A stretch of 64,000 bases of DNA from Azospirillum oryzae (GCF_900177515.1 NZ_FXAK01000007.1:1410501-1474500), one strand, 5' to 3'; counted from the first letter of the stretch, positions 7,320 to 18,071 are shown. The notes: a model not told the origin generated them from the letters alone. Numbers and translations are program-made.

Positions 7320-8360
7320 ATGAGCAGCAACAACGCCTCCGCATCTTCCAAGTCCCTCCGCGTCGCCGTGGTCGGCGCCACCGGCGCCGTCGGCCGCGAG
7401 ATGGTCAAGGTCCTGCACGACCGCAGCTTCCCGGTCGCCGAACTCGGCCTGTTCGCTTCCGAACGGTCCGCCGGCAAGGTGCAGGAGACCCCCTACGGCG
7501 CCCTGACCCTGCAGGCCTTCGACGCCGCGGTGGTGAAGGGCTATGACGTTGTCCTGCTGGCGGTGTCGGGCGACTTCGCCAAGGCGCACGCCAAGGATCT
7601 GGCCTCGGCCGGCGCGCTGGTGATCGACAACAGCTCGGCCTTCCGCTACGACGCCGACATCCCGCTGATCGTTCCGGAAATCAACGCCCACGTTTTCCGC
7701 GAGGCCTACGCCGCCGGTTCTCGTCTGATCGCCAACCCGAACTGCACCACGGCCATCGCCGTCGTCGCGCTCGGTCCGTTGCACAAGGCCTTCGGCATCA
7801 AGCGCGCCATCGTCTCCACCTACCAGGCCACCAGCGGCGCCGGCGCCGAGGGCATGGCCGAGTTGGAGGAGCAGACGCGCAACCAGCTGGACGGCAAGCC
7901 GGTCACCAACAGCGTGTTCCGCCACCCGATCCCCTTCAACCTGATCCCCCAGATCGATGCCTTCCAGGAGAACGGCTACACGAAGGAGGAGATGAAGGTG
8001 ACGTGGGAGACGCGGAAGATCATGGAGGTCCCGGATCTGCTGGTCAGCTGCACCGCCGTCCGCATCCCGACCTACCGCGCCCATTCCGAAGCCATCACGC
8101 TGGAGACCATCCAGCCGGTCACGCCGGACGCCGCCCGCGCCGTGCTGGCCGATGCCGCCGGCGTGAAGGTGGTTGACGATCCGGCCAACGGCGCCTACCC
8201 GATGCCGCTGAACGCCACCGGCCAGTATGACGTCGAGGTCGGCCGCATCCGCAGCAACCTGGTGTTCGGCGACCATGGCCTGGACCTGTTCGTCTGCGGC
8301 GACCAGCTGCTGAAGGGCGCTGCCCTGAACGCGGTGCAGATCGCCGAGCTGGCTCTGTAA
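7320..8360 (+). CDS. asd: aspartate-semialdehyde dehydrogenase
   Basis: The 346-residue enzyme reduces L-aspartyl-4-phosphate to L-aspartate-4-semialdehyde with NADPH, the branch point to Lys/diaminopimelate, Met, Thr and Ile. It has the NADP-binding VVGATGAVGREM (residues 18-28), the catalytic Cys142 in NPNCTT, and YQATSGAG in the dimerisation/catalytic domain. Length is normal. AGGACGG precedes ATG 7320. The gene follows a Thr-rich leader peptide and alternative RNA stems, so amino-acid-dependent control is likely; it is followed by an intrinsic terminator and appears monocistronic. Confidence 0.96.
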   Translation: MSSNNASASSKSLRVAVVGATGAVGREMVKVLHDRSFPVAELGLFASERSAGKVQETPYGALTLQAFDAAVVKGYDVVLLAVSGDFAKAHAKDLASAGALVIDNSSAFRYDADIPLIVPEINAHVFREAYAAGSRLIANPNCTTAIAVVALGPLHKAFGIKRAIVSTYQATSGAGAEGMAELEEQTRNQLDGKPVTNSVFRHPIPFNLIPQIDAFQENGYTKEEMKVTWETRKIMEVPDLLVSCTAVRIPTYRAHSEAITLETIQPVTPDAARAVLADAAGVKVVDDPANGAYPMPLNATGQYDVEVGRIRSNLVFGDHGLDLFVCGDQLLKGAALNAVQIAELAL

Positions 8361-8416
8361 GCAGACCGGCCAATGCTCTGGAATCCCAGGGCCGGCACTG
8401 CTATGTAATGCGACGG

Positions 8417-8450
8417 GGGCCGACGGGCGTGTTTCGCCTGTCGGCCCTTT
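8417..8450 (+). terminator. intrinsic terminator of asd
   Basis: GGGCCGACGGGCG (8417-8429), a 5-nt loop and CGCCTGTCGGCCC (8435-8447) form a 13-bp stem with one G-U pair, followed by TTT. Confidence 0.8.
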
Positions 8451-8492
8451 CGCCGTTCGCACGATCACCTTCTCTTGTCACGGGACCCGCGC

Positions 8493-10100
<1,608 letters not shown>

Positions 10101-10104
10101 AACC

Positions 10105-10149
10105 GATGCCCGCCCGCCGACGTGCAAACCGGCGCGGGCGGGCGTCCTT
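10105..10149 (+). terminator. intrinsic terminator of prfC
   Basis: GATGCCCGCCCGC (10105-10117) pairs with GCGGGCGGGCGTC (10134-10146) over 13 bp with one G-U pair, followed by CTTT. Confidence 0.7.
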
Positions 10150-10297
10150 TCCCGAGAAAATCCTGTAAAGTCTCCCCAACCGGACTGACGGCTTGACGGC
10201 GTCGGTCCGGTGGCGGACCTTGTGCGGGCGTGCATGATGGTTTCGACACTGAAGCGATGGCCTCCGTCGGACGGGTATGGTCGGAAAAGAGGCGGAC

Positions 10298-11869
10298 ATG
10301 GCAACGGGATTGGACGAGCTTCTGGATAGCAGCGGATTCATCCCCCATGGGGCCTGCCTGCTCTGGCGCCCCGACATCCTGATGCTGCATGTCGCATCCG
10401 ACATTCTGATCGGCCTGTCCTATTTCTCGATCCCGGTTGCCTTGACCTATTTCGTCATGCGCCGGCGCGATGTGGCCTTCGGTTGGGTGGCTTTGCTGTT
10501 CGCGCTGTTCATCATCGCCTGCGGCACGACCCATTTCATGTCGGTGTGGACCCTGTGGACTCCCGACTATGTGCTGGAAGGGCTGGTTAAGGTCGTCACC
10601 GCCTTGGCGTCGCTGGCGACCGCGGCGGCACTCTGGTGGCTGATGCCGCGCCTGCTGGCGCTTCCCAGCCCGCGGGAACTGGAGGCCAGCAACCGTGCCC
10701 TTGCGCTGGAGGTCGCGACGCGGCGGGAGATGGAGACCCGCTATTCCAGCTTCTTCAACAATCTGGCCGAGGCCCTGTTCATCGTCCGCGTCGAGCCCGA
10801 CGGCGACTTCGCCTTCGAGGCGATCAACCCGGCGCTGGCGCGGGCGACCGGTCTGGATCCCGAGCGGCTGCGCGGCAAGCGTGTCGGCGATGCGCTGGGT
10901 CCGGAGGTGGCGGAGGCTATCGTTCCCCGCTACACCCAGTGCCGTGACCGCGGCGAGAGCATCGATTACGAGGAGACGCTGGACCTGCCGGTCGGCCAGC
11001 GGGTCTTCCACACCATGCTGGTGCCGGTGAAGGACGCCGCGGGACGGGTGATCCAGATTCTGGGCAGCGGCCGTGACGTGACCGAGCGCAAGCGGCTGCA
11101 GGAGGAGGTGGTTCAGACCTCCAAGCTGGCGACGCTGGGCACGCTGGCCGCCGGCATGGCGCATGAGATGAGCCAGCCGTTGAACGTCATCCGGCTTTGG
11201 ACCGAAAACACCCTGAACCGCCTGCAGGAAAATCTGCTCGAACCCGCCCGCGCCGAAAAGGCCTTGAAGCTGGTGATCGAGCAGACCGACCGCATGGGCA
11301 AGCTGATCGACCATGTCCGCACGTTCGGCCGCCGGGACGGCGGCGGCATGCGGGCCTTCCATCCCGCCAACTGCGTGCAGAGCGCCGTGGAACTTGTGCG
11401 TCATCAATATGCGCTGGAAGACATCGAGATCGTCGAAAGCTCCGACTCGGCGCAACTGCCGGTAACTGGTCGCCCCCTTGAATTGGAGCAGGTTATACTC
11501 AACCTGTTTTCGAACGCGCGCGATGCCATTGTCGCGCTTCGTGCAACCGGCGGGAAGGCGGGACGCATCATGGTAGCAGTCAGCGACGACCCGGACAGAC
11601 AAAGCGTGGTCATCCAGGTGACCGACGACGGCGGCGGGATCGACCCCTCGGTGTTGCCGCAGATCTTCGATCCCTTCTTCACCACCAAGGAAGTCGGGAA
11701 GGGATCCGGCCTCGGCCTGTCGATCGGATACGGCATCATCGATGGCATGGGCGGACGGATCGAAGCCCGCAACGTCGAACTGGAGGGCGGAAGCCGCGGC
11801 GTCCGGTTCAGCATCACCCTGCCGAGCCAGCCGGTCGCCTCATCCGACAGGGAGGTTTCGCATGCCTGA
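10298..11869 (+). CDS. histidine kinase with ethylene-receptor-type membrane domain
   Basis: A 523-residue sensor kinase. Residues about 27-122 form three membrane helices closely like the plant ETR1 ethylene-binding domain: SDILIGLSYFSIP (Asp35, Tyr42, Ile45, Pro46) and FIIACGTTHFMSVW (Cys75, His79, the copper ligands in ETR1). A PAS-like domain follows (about 150-262), then HisKA with GMAHEMSQPLNVIRL (phospho-acceptor His289) and HATPase_c with the N box (NLFSNARDA), DDGGGI and GKGSGLGLSIG. The start at ATG 10298 has AGAGGCGG upstream; ATG 10277 does not. It overlaps the response-regulator start by 8 nt, so the two are translationally coupled. Ethylene sensing is inferred from conserved residues. 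Confidence 0.88.
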   Translation: MATGLDELLDSSGFIPHGACLLWRPDILMLHVASDILIGLSYFSIPVALTYFVMRRRDVAFGWVALLFALFIIACGTTHFMSVWTLWTPDYVLEGLVKVVTALASLATAAALWWLMPRLLALPSPRELEASNRALALEVATRREMETRYSSFFNNLAEALFIVRVEPDGDFAFEAINPALARATGLDPERLRGKRVGDALGPEVAEAIVPRYTQCRDRGESIDYEETLDLPVGQRVFHTMLVPVKDAAGRVIQILGSGRDVTERKRLQEEVVQTSKLATLGTLAAGMAHEMSQPLNVIRLWTENTLNRLQENLLEPARAEKALKLVIEQTDRMGKLIDHVRTFGRRDGGGMRAFHPANCVQSAVELVRHQYALEDIEIVESSDSAQLPVTGRPLELEQVILNLFSNARDAIVALRATGGKAGRIMVAVSDDPDRQSVVIQVTDDGGGIDPSVLPQIFDPFFTTKEVGKGSGLGLSIGYGIIDGMGGRIEARNVELEGGSRGVRFSITLPSQPVASSDREVSHA

Positions 11870-12242
11870 TCCGTTGCACATCCTGATCGCGGAGGACGAG
11901 GTGCTGGCGGCGATGGCGCTGGAGGATTTCCTGACCTTCAAAGGCTTCCGCGTGACTGTCGCAGCCAACGGCGTGGAGGCGCTGGAGCGCTATGCCCGCG
12001 GGCCGGTGCACGCGCTGGTGACGGACCTGCGTATGCCGCGCATGGACGGCCAGACGCTGATCCGGGAAATCAGAGAGCGGGATGCCGCCTTGCCGGTGGT
12101 GGTGATGACCGGCTACCTGACCCAGGACAGCGACCTGACGCACGAGCGCTGGAAACCGCTAGAGATCTTCAGCAAGCCGGTCAACCCGCGCACCATCTGC
12201 AACACGCTGCACCGCATGCTGGGCCTGCCGCAGGAGGCATGA
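11862..12242 (+). CDS. single-domain response regulator
   Basis: A 126-residue CheY-like receiver with no output domain. Acidic residues are in IAEDEVLAA, the phospho-acceptor is Asp55 in VTDLRMPRMDG, the switch Thr83 is in VVVMTGY, and Lys105 is in FSKPVNP. ATG 11862 overlaps the kinase stop by 8 nt (ATGCCTGA), and GGGAGG lies upstream. It is the obvious partner of the ethylene-receptor-like kinase. Without an output domain it must act by protein contact or as a phosphorelay intermediate. Confidence 0.93.
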   Translation: MPDPLHILIAEDEVLAAMALEDFLTFKGFRVTVAANGVEALERYARGPVHALVTDLRMPRMDGQTLIREIRERDAALPVVVMTGYLTQDSDLTHERWKPLEIFSKPVNPRTICNTLHRMLGLPQEA

Positions 12243-12251
12243 GCGGGTCGC

Positions 12252-13190
12252 TCAGTCCTCCAGCGGTTCGACGTCGACGCTGACGGTCAGGCCATGCCCG
12301 GCCCCGCCGACCAGGACGCCGCGGGCCGGGCTGACATCGTCGTAATCGCGGCCCCAGGCCACGGTGATGAAATCGCGGTTGGCGACGCAGGCGTTGGTCG
12401 GGCAGATGTCGAGCCAGCCATCGGCGGCCCCGCACCAGACCGACGCCCAGGCATGGCTGACGTCGGCGCCGACCAGCCGCGGCTGTCCCGGTGGGGGCAG
12501 GGTGCGCAGATAGCCCGAGACATAGCGCGCGGGCAGGCCGACGGCGCGGGCGCAGCCGACGGCGATGTGGGCGAAGTCCTGGCAGACGCCGCGACGGTTG
12601 CGCATCACGGCGGCCATCGGCGTCGCCACCGTCGTCGCGGTGGGATCGAAGGCGAATTCGCGGTTGATGCGGTTCATCAGGTCGATGGCCGCAGCCATCA
12701 CCGGACGCCCAGGCGTGAAGCTTCCCCGGGCATAATCGAGCAGCTCCGGGCTGGAAGCGACGAGCGCGCTGTCGAAGCAATATTGCGTGATCTCCGCCCC
12801 GTCGTCCGGTCCGGACAGACCGCGCAGACTGTCGCGCACCTGTTCCCACGGCTGCGATTCGGTCGGCGCCAGCGCCGGCGGCTCGAACACCTCCACTTCG
12901 CTTTCCGCGATCACCGAGAAGGTCCGGTGAGGTTCCTGGACCGCGACATAGGTGACGGTGTTGCCGAAATAATCCACCCGCTCCGCCCGCACCGCCGGGG
13001 CCGGATCGATGGTCAGCAGGCTGCGCCGGATGCGCTGGCGCGGGTGCGGCCGGGCGCACAGATGCAGCAGATGGTGGGAGATCGGCACATCCTCGCCATA
13101 GTCGTAGGCGGTGGCGTGGCGCACGCGGTAGCGCGTCGAAAGTCCGCCACTGCTGGAGGAGGGGCCGGGAGCGGGGGCAGGGGGCGTCAT
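12252..13190 (-). CDS. transglutaminase-like protein of the amidoligase-type cluster
   Basis: A 312-residue protein with an N-terminal bacterial transglutaminase-associated beta domain (YRVRHATAYDYGEDV, about residues 21-110) and a transglutaminase core. The triad is Cys203 (GVCQDFAH), His246 (SHAWASVW) and Asp261 (WLDICPTN). COG1305-type members are thought to act as peptidases or amide-bond exchange enzymes. ATG 13190 is used, which just overlaps the end of the ATP-grasp/alpha-E gene; no clear Shine-Dalgarno is seen, so translational coupling is likely. An earlier ATG at 13217 cannot be excluded. Confidence 0.85.
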   Translation of the reverse strand: MTPPAPAPGPSSSSGGLSTRYRVRHATAYDYGEDVPISHHLLHLCARPHPRQRIRRSLLTIDPAPAVRAERVDYFGNTVTYVAVQEPHRTFSVIAESEVEVFEPPALAPTESQPWEQVRDSLRGLSGPDDGAEITQYCFDSALVASSPELLDYARGSFTPGRPVMAAAIDLMNRINREFAFDPTATTVATPMAAVMRNRRGVCQDFAHIAVGCARAVGLPARYVSGYLRTLPPPGQPRLVGADVSHAWASVWCGAADGWLDICPTNACVANRDFITVAWGRDYDDVSPARGVLVGGAGHGLTVSVDVEPLED

Positions 13191-13194
13191 CGCG

Positions 13195-15810
13195 TCAGGC
13201 CGATCGTGCGAAGGCATGGCTGAAATAGGCATGCGCCAGGAAATTGGACACGTCGGGCAGCGACATCGCCAACGTGTCGAACAGCGTGCGCAGCGCCTCG
13301 CTGGATGCCAAGGCGTCCGTGCGTTCCAGGCTGTTGCGCGCGGCGGCGACGATGGCCAGCGCGCCGCCGGTCGGATCCGCCCCGGTGCCGACGCCCTGGC
13401 TGGGCAGCGCCCGCATGTGGCGATCCAGCGCGGCAAGCTGGAAAGCCAGCGCGCGGGGGTTCGCCTCCTCCCCCAGAAGCAGGTCGAGCACGGGGGTGCG
13501 CAGCACGCTGGTCAGGTGGCGCGCGCGATAGGTCATCACGCTCTCGCCCAGCTCCAGCAGCACCGACAGGGTGGCGGCCTGCATCGGCTCGTCCTCGCGG
13601 TCCAGGTCGGCGATATGGACCCCGCGCATCAGCGCCACCATGTGCAGCGACCGCTCGATCCGCCGTCCGATGTCGAGGAAGCGCCAGCCGGCGCCCCGCG
13701 TCATGCTTTCCTGCTCCAGGCCGGAGAAGGCGGCCAGCGTGATCATCACGTCGTCCAGCCGCAGCAGCAGCGAGGCCGCGTCCATCCGCCCCTTCGGCGG
13801 CTGGGTCTGGCGGTCGATCGCCGACACCACCCGCCACATGTCCATCGACAGGCGGTCGCGAACCGAATAGGCGGTGCGGTGCAGGCGTAGCACCTGGGAG
13901 CGCAGGCTGTTGGGATGGTCGGGATCGATCACCGCCGCGTGCAGCGCCTCGCGCAGGCCGCGGTTGGCGCCGCTCTCCGTCACCCGCGCCATCTCCGCCG
14001 GGATCATGCCGAGCGAGCTGAGCAGGTCGAGCAGCGGACGAAGCTGCAGGGTGGCGCCCGGCATGTTGCTGTCGATCAGCCGGCTCTGGGTGGCCCGCAG
14101 CAGGCGCAAAGCCCCCTCGGCCCGCTCGGCATAGCGGCCGAGCCAGTAAAGGCCGTCGGCGACGCGGCTGGGAAGGTCGTTGGCGGACGGACGGGCGCCG
14201 CTGGCCGTCGGCTCCGCCGCCAGGGCCGGGCGCGGTTGGGTGGAGGCGACGTCGGCCCGCCGCGGTGCCAGGATCCAGGTGTCCTTGCTGCCGCCGCCGC
14301 TCTGCATCGACACCACCAGCCGGCCGGATTCGCTCGACACGCGGGTCAGGCCGCCGGGCATCACCGCATAGCCGCCGCTGGGGGTGGCGCAGAGGAAGAC
14401 GCGCAGCACCAGCGGGCGCGGCTGCAGCCGCCCATCCTGCCAGACCGGCGCGGTGGAAAGTGCCATCTGCTCCTGCGCCACGAAATACCAGGGGCGGCGC
14501 TTGATCCGCTCGACCAGGGCGGAGCGCTCGGCGGCCGACAGCTGGGCGCCGAAGATCGGCTCGAAGGACAGCGACGGGAAGGCCGGCTTGATCACCAGCC
14601 CGTCGAGATGGTCGATGACGTAGGCGCGTTCCGCGTCGTTGCCGCACCACCAGCTGGCGACGCCGGGCAGACGCAGTTCCTCCCCCAGCAGATGGCGGCA
14701 GAGCGTCGGCAGCGACGACTTCATCGCCATCGATTCCATCAGTCCGGAACCCAGCGCGTTGGCCATCACGACGTTGCCGGCCCGCACCGCCTCGATCAGC
14801 CCGGCGACGCCCAGCGAGCTGTCGGCGCGCATCTCCAGCGGGTCGGCGAAATCGGCGTCGAGCCGGCGCAGGATCACGTCCACCTGCTCTAGCCCCGACA
14901 GCGTCTTCAGATAGACCGTCCGGTCACGCACCGTCAGGTCCGCGCCCTCCACCAGCGTCAGGCCGAGGTAGCGGGCGAGATAGACATGCTCGAAATAGGT
15001 TTCGTTGTAGGGGCCCGGCGTCAGCAGGACCACGCGCGGCGCCCGTCCGCTGCCGGCGCCGCCATTCCGGGGCGCGATCGACAGCAGCGTTTCCTTGAAG
15101 GTGTCGAAGAAGCCGGTCAGCCGTTCCACCTGGCAATGGCGGAAGCTGTCGGGCAGCACCTTGGCGATCACCGCGCGGTTTTCCAGCGCATAGCCGCTGC
15201 CGCTCGGTGCCTGCGTGCGGTCTGACAGCACCCACCAGCGCCCGTCAGGGGCGCGGGCGAGGTCGACGGCGTAGAAGTGCAGATGCACGTCGTTCGGCAC
15301 CCGGATGCCGTGGACCGCGCGGCGAAAGCCGGGGTCGGCATGGATTACCGAGGGCGGCAGCCGGCCATACCGGGTCAGCGTCTGCGGCCCGTACAGGTCG
15401 GTCAGGATGGCGTTCAGCAGCGACGCACGCTGGATCAGCCCCGATTCGATGGCCTTCCATTCATGGGCCGGCAGCAGAAGCGGCATCATGTCGAGCGGCC
15501 AGGGCCGCTCCATCCCGTTGGGATCGCCATAGATGTTGTAGGTGACGCCGTTCTGGTGCAGCAGCCGCCGCGCCTCTTCCCACCGCTGCGCCATCTGTTC
15601 GGCGTCGAGGGGACCGAGCGTGCTCATGAAGGTCTGCCAGTGCGGCCGCAGCCGGCCCTGGCCGTTCACCATCTCGTCATAGACCTGGCCCGAGCCATAG
15701 CCGATGGCGTCGGCCTCGCCGAACAGCGATCCCTGGGTGAAGGGAACCGGCGGCATCCCCGACGGGATCACGGATGCCGGCGCGCGGAAAGGCTGATCTG
15801 GCTGGGACAA
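13195..15810 (-). CDS. circularly permuted ATP-grasp / alpha-E domain fusion
   Basis: An 871-residue fusion of two families usually found as neighbours. Residues about 90-480 match the circularly permuted type 2 ATP-grasp family (COG2308; GVTYNIYGDPNGMERPWPLD, HFYAVDLARAPDGRWWVLSD, VVLLTPGPYNETYFEHVYLA). Residues about 550-870 match the alpha-helical alpha-E family (DUF403/COG2307; LPSRVADGLYWLGRYAERAE). ATP-grasp enzymes of this clade are predicted amide-bond ligases, perhaps making peptide tags or small peptide metabolites. The flanking transglutaminase genes belong to the same conserved cluster. Substrate is unknown. Confidence 0.9.
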   Translation of the reverse strand: MSQPDQPFRAPASVIPSGMPPVPFTQGSLFGEADAIGYGSGQVYDEMVNGQGRLRPHWQTFMSTLGPLDAEQMAQRWEEARRLLHQNGVTYNIYGDPNGMERPWPLDMMPLLLPAHEWKAIESGLIQRASLLNAILTDLYGPQTLTRYGRLPPSVIHADPGFRRAVHGIRVPNDVHLHFYAVDLARAPDGRWWVLSDRTQAPSGSGYALENRAVIAKVLPDSFRHCQVERLTGFFDTFKETLLSIAPRNGGAGSGRAPRVVLLTPGPYNETYFEHVYLARYLGLTLVEGADLTVRDRTVYLKTLSGLEQVDVILRRLDADFADPLEMRADSSLGVAGLIEAVRAGNVVMANALGSGLMESMAMKSSLPTLCRHLLGEELRLPGVASWWCGNDAERAYVIDHLDGLVIKPAFPSLSFEPIFGAQLSAAERSALVERIKRRPWYFVAQEQMALSTAPVWQDGRLQPRPLVLRVFLCATPSGGYAVMPGGLTRVSSESGRLVVSMQSGGGSKDTWILAPRRADVASTQPRPALAAEPTASGARPSANDLPSRVADGLYWLGRYAERAEGALRLLRATQSRLIDSNMPGATLQLRPLLDLLSSLGMIPAEMARVTESGANRGLREALHAAVIDPDHPNSLRSQVLRLHRTAYSVRDRLSMDMWRVVSAIDRQTQPPKGRMDAASLLLRLDDVMITLAAFSGLEQESMTRGAGWRFLDIGRRIERSLHMVALMRGVHIADLDREDEPMQAATLSVLLELGESVMTYRARHLTSVLRTPVLDLLLGEEANPRALAFQLAALDRHMRALPSQGVGTGADPTGGALAIVAAARNSLERTDALASSEALRTLFDTLAMSLPDVSNFLAHAYFSHAFARSA

Positions 15811-15970
15811 GGTCGGACTGGTGCGTATTGCCTATGAAGGAAGCAACAGTCTGAACGTCCAAGCCCGGCGATGCAAGGCTGGCGGCCCGCCGATCCATCC
15901 GAAAGAGGAAAGATTCCGCTCATATCCGTTCGCGTTCGCATGGACCGTTGACGATTGTCCGGAAAGGAAA

Positions 15971-16005
15971 AAGCCGGAGCGCCGCGGATGGCGACGCTCC
16001 GGCTT
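15971..16005 (-). terminator. intrinsic terminator of the cytochrome gene
   Basis: AAGCCGGAGCG (15971-15981) and CGCTCCGGCTT (15995-16005) form a perfect 11-bp stem; read on the minus strand it ends in GGCTTTTTCC. It separates the cytochrome from the downstream ATP-grasp gene. Confidence 0.85.
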
Positions 16006-16034
16006 GCCGGATGTTGCGGAAACTCCGAAAACGA

Positions 16035-18071
16035 TCAGAGCGTCTTCAGATATTCCACCAGCTGCCAGCGCTGGTCGTCGGTCAGGCCGGCACCGAATTC
16101 GTGGCCGCTGTTGTGGTTGCCGGACTTCGTCGTGTCATAGACGAAGGTGGCATCCCTGGCGGACGAATCCACACCGACCTTGACCGGGTCGATGGAGGTG
16201 CTGCCCATGCGGAAGGCCACCGACCGCTGCGATGCCGGCAGCAGCATCTCATACAGGTTGGGAACCGACCCGTTGTGCATGAAGGGCGCCGTCGCCCACA
16301 CGCCGTCCAGCGGACGCGCCTTGTAGGCCAGCAGCTGCTTGATGGTGGCGGCCAGCGCCTCCTCGTCGGCGGTCGCCCCGCCGGAGGTCGACTTCGCCGG
16401 AGCGGCAGCCGCCTTGGCCGCACGGCCACCGGCGGGCACCGCGCCGACGGTCGGCTTGCTCTCGCCGCGACCGGTCAGGGCGGCGATCACCTTCTGGTGG
16501 TCGGCGGTCATCTTGGCGCCCTGCTTCACGAAAGGCGTGGTGTCCAGCGTGCCGCCCTTCGCCTGCGATTCGGGCGACCAGCCGGCCGGCGCGCTGGCGG
16601 TCAGCCACGGCGCCGGGGCGTCGTCGCCCTTCAGCAGGTCGCCCAGCAGGCCCGGTTCGCGCACCAGATCGCCAAGGATGGCGCCGATCACCGCGTTGGA
16701 CAGCAGGTTCGCCGCCAGATCCGGGTTCTTCAGCGGCTTGCCGCCCAGCAGCTGCGGCGGCATGGCGACGTTGGCGAGGACGCCGGTGTCGACCTGACGG
16801 CACAGCGCGTCGACCGCCATCTTCGGATCGGCGGCATAGTTGACCGTCACCATCCCGGCGGAGACGGCGGCATCGACGCCCTTGGTGCAGATCGTGCCGA
16901 ACGCCGCGATCACCGCCTTGGCGTCGTCAGGTTTCGCCCAATTGAACAGCGGCACCATCTGGATCGGCGCGGTGGTGTAGGTCTGGCCGCGCGGCAGGAT
17001 CGCGTGGCAGCTCTCGCAGCTTTCCTTGTAGATCGTCTCGCCGGCCGCGGCCTTGACGATGTCGACATTGCCGGCAAGGCTGTCCGGCCACACCGGAGAG
17101 CGCAGCTTCCGCAGCTGGTTTTCCATGTCGACCAGATTCCGGCCGCGGACCGTCGACTTGTAATAATAGTGCGCGGCGTCGGCCGGCGGCTTCAGCGCCA
17201 CCTTGCCGAACACGCCCAGCACCTCGCCGGCATTGCGGCCCAGCGCATCGAAGGCGGTGGCGTTCGGCAGCAGGCCGTTCCACTGCACCCGCGGCTGGTG
17301 CGGCGCATCCCACAGGAAGGGATAGCTGACCGGGGCGTTCGGCGCGCGGTTGTTCTTGGGCAGGTTCAGGTCGATGGCCGAGACCCGGTTGAAGATCATG
17401 CCGAAGGCGTCGGTGCGCATCGACCCCCACGGCGTGTCCGGGGTGCTGGCGGCGACAAAGGCCGCGAAGGACCGGTCGAAGGTCTTCAGGTCGTTGTACA
17501 GCGCCAGCTTCTGCTGATCGGTGGCGCCGGCGCCCAGCACGCGGGCGGCGAAGGGCTGGAAGGCCGCGTCGCTGGTCACGGTGGTGTGGACCGCGTTGCT
17601 CAGCCCGCTGATGAAGCCGTAGAGATCGCCGGTGGTGACCGCGCCGTCGATGCGCATGGTCTTGCCGTTGACCGTCACGTCGCCGGTGTGGCAGGCGGCG
17701 CAGGTCATGCCGAACCAGGTGGTCTTGTCGGGATCGGTGTCCTTGACGAAGCCGACCGGCAGCAGATCGGGGTTCCAACTGCTGGCGGTGCCGGCGGCAT
17801 AGCCGTAGCGGGTGATGCTCTTGACGAAGGGCTGCTTGGTCTGCGGATCCTCCAGCGCCATGAACCAGTCATAGCGCATGATCTGCGAGCCCTGGGTGGT
17901 GTTGTAGTACCACTGGCGGGCCTCGTCCGACCAACCCTGGTCCAGATACCACAGACCATTGACCTCGACCGGCGGCTTGACCGGCACCGGGCGCGGCGGC
18001 TGCGGCGGCTCGGCGCAGGAGCTGAGCACCAGCGCAGTGGCCGCCAGCGTCGCGTAGAAGGGCAGCTTCAT
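16035..18071 (-). CDS. RoxA-like di-heme cytochrome c lipoprotein
   Basis: A 678-residue exported protein. The N-terminus (LAATALVLSSCAEPP) is a lipoprotein signal with lipobox LSSC, acylated Cys19. Two heme-c motifs are visible: CAACH (residues 124-128) and CESCH (352-356). The C-terminal WATAPFMHNGSVPNLYEMLL is characteristic of the di-heme peroxidase/rubber-oxygenase RoxA superfamily. RoxA cleaves polyisoprene, but most relatives have no known substrate. It lies between the two halves of the amidoligase-type cluster yet has hairpins on both sides, so it is probably its own transcription unit. A Pro/Ala-rich linker of about 30 residues (near 520-555) is unusual. Confidence 0.8.
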   Translation of the reverse strand: MKLPFYATLAATALVLSSCAEPPQPPRPVPVKPPVEVNGLWYLDQGWSDEARQWYYNTTQGSQIMRYDWFMALEDPQTKQPFVKSITRYGYAAGTASSWNPDLLPVGFVKDTDPDKTTWFGMTCAACHTGDVTVNGKTMRIDGAVTTGDLYGFISGLSNAVHTTVTSDAAFQPFAARVLGAGATDQQKLALYNDLKTFDRSFAAFVAASTPDTPWGSMRTDAFGMIFNRVSAIDLNLPKNNRAPNAPVSYPFLWDAPHQPRVQWNGLLPNATAFDALGRNAGEVLGVFGKVALKPPADAAHYYYKSTVRGRNLVDMENQLRKLRSPVWPDSLAGNVDIVKAAAGETIYKESCESCHAILPRGQTYTTAPIQMVPLFNWAKPDDAKAVIAAFGTICTKGVDAAVSAGMVTVNYAADPKMAVDALCRQVDTGVLANVAMPPQLLGGKPLKNPDLAANLLSNAVIGAILGDLVREPGLLGDLLKGDDAPAPWLTASAPAGWSPESQAKGGTLDTTPFVKQGAKMTADHQKVIAALTGRGESKPTVGAVPAGGRAAKAAAAPAKSTSGGATADEEALAATIKQLLAYKARPLDGVWATAPFMHNGSVPNLYEMLLPASQRSVAFRMGSTSIDPVKVGVDSSARDATFVYDTTKSGNHNSGHEFGAGLTDDQRWQLVEYLKTL

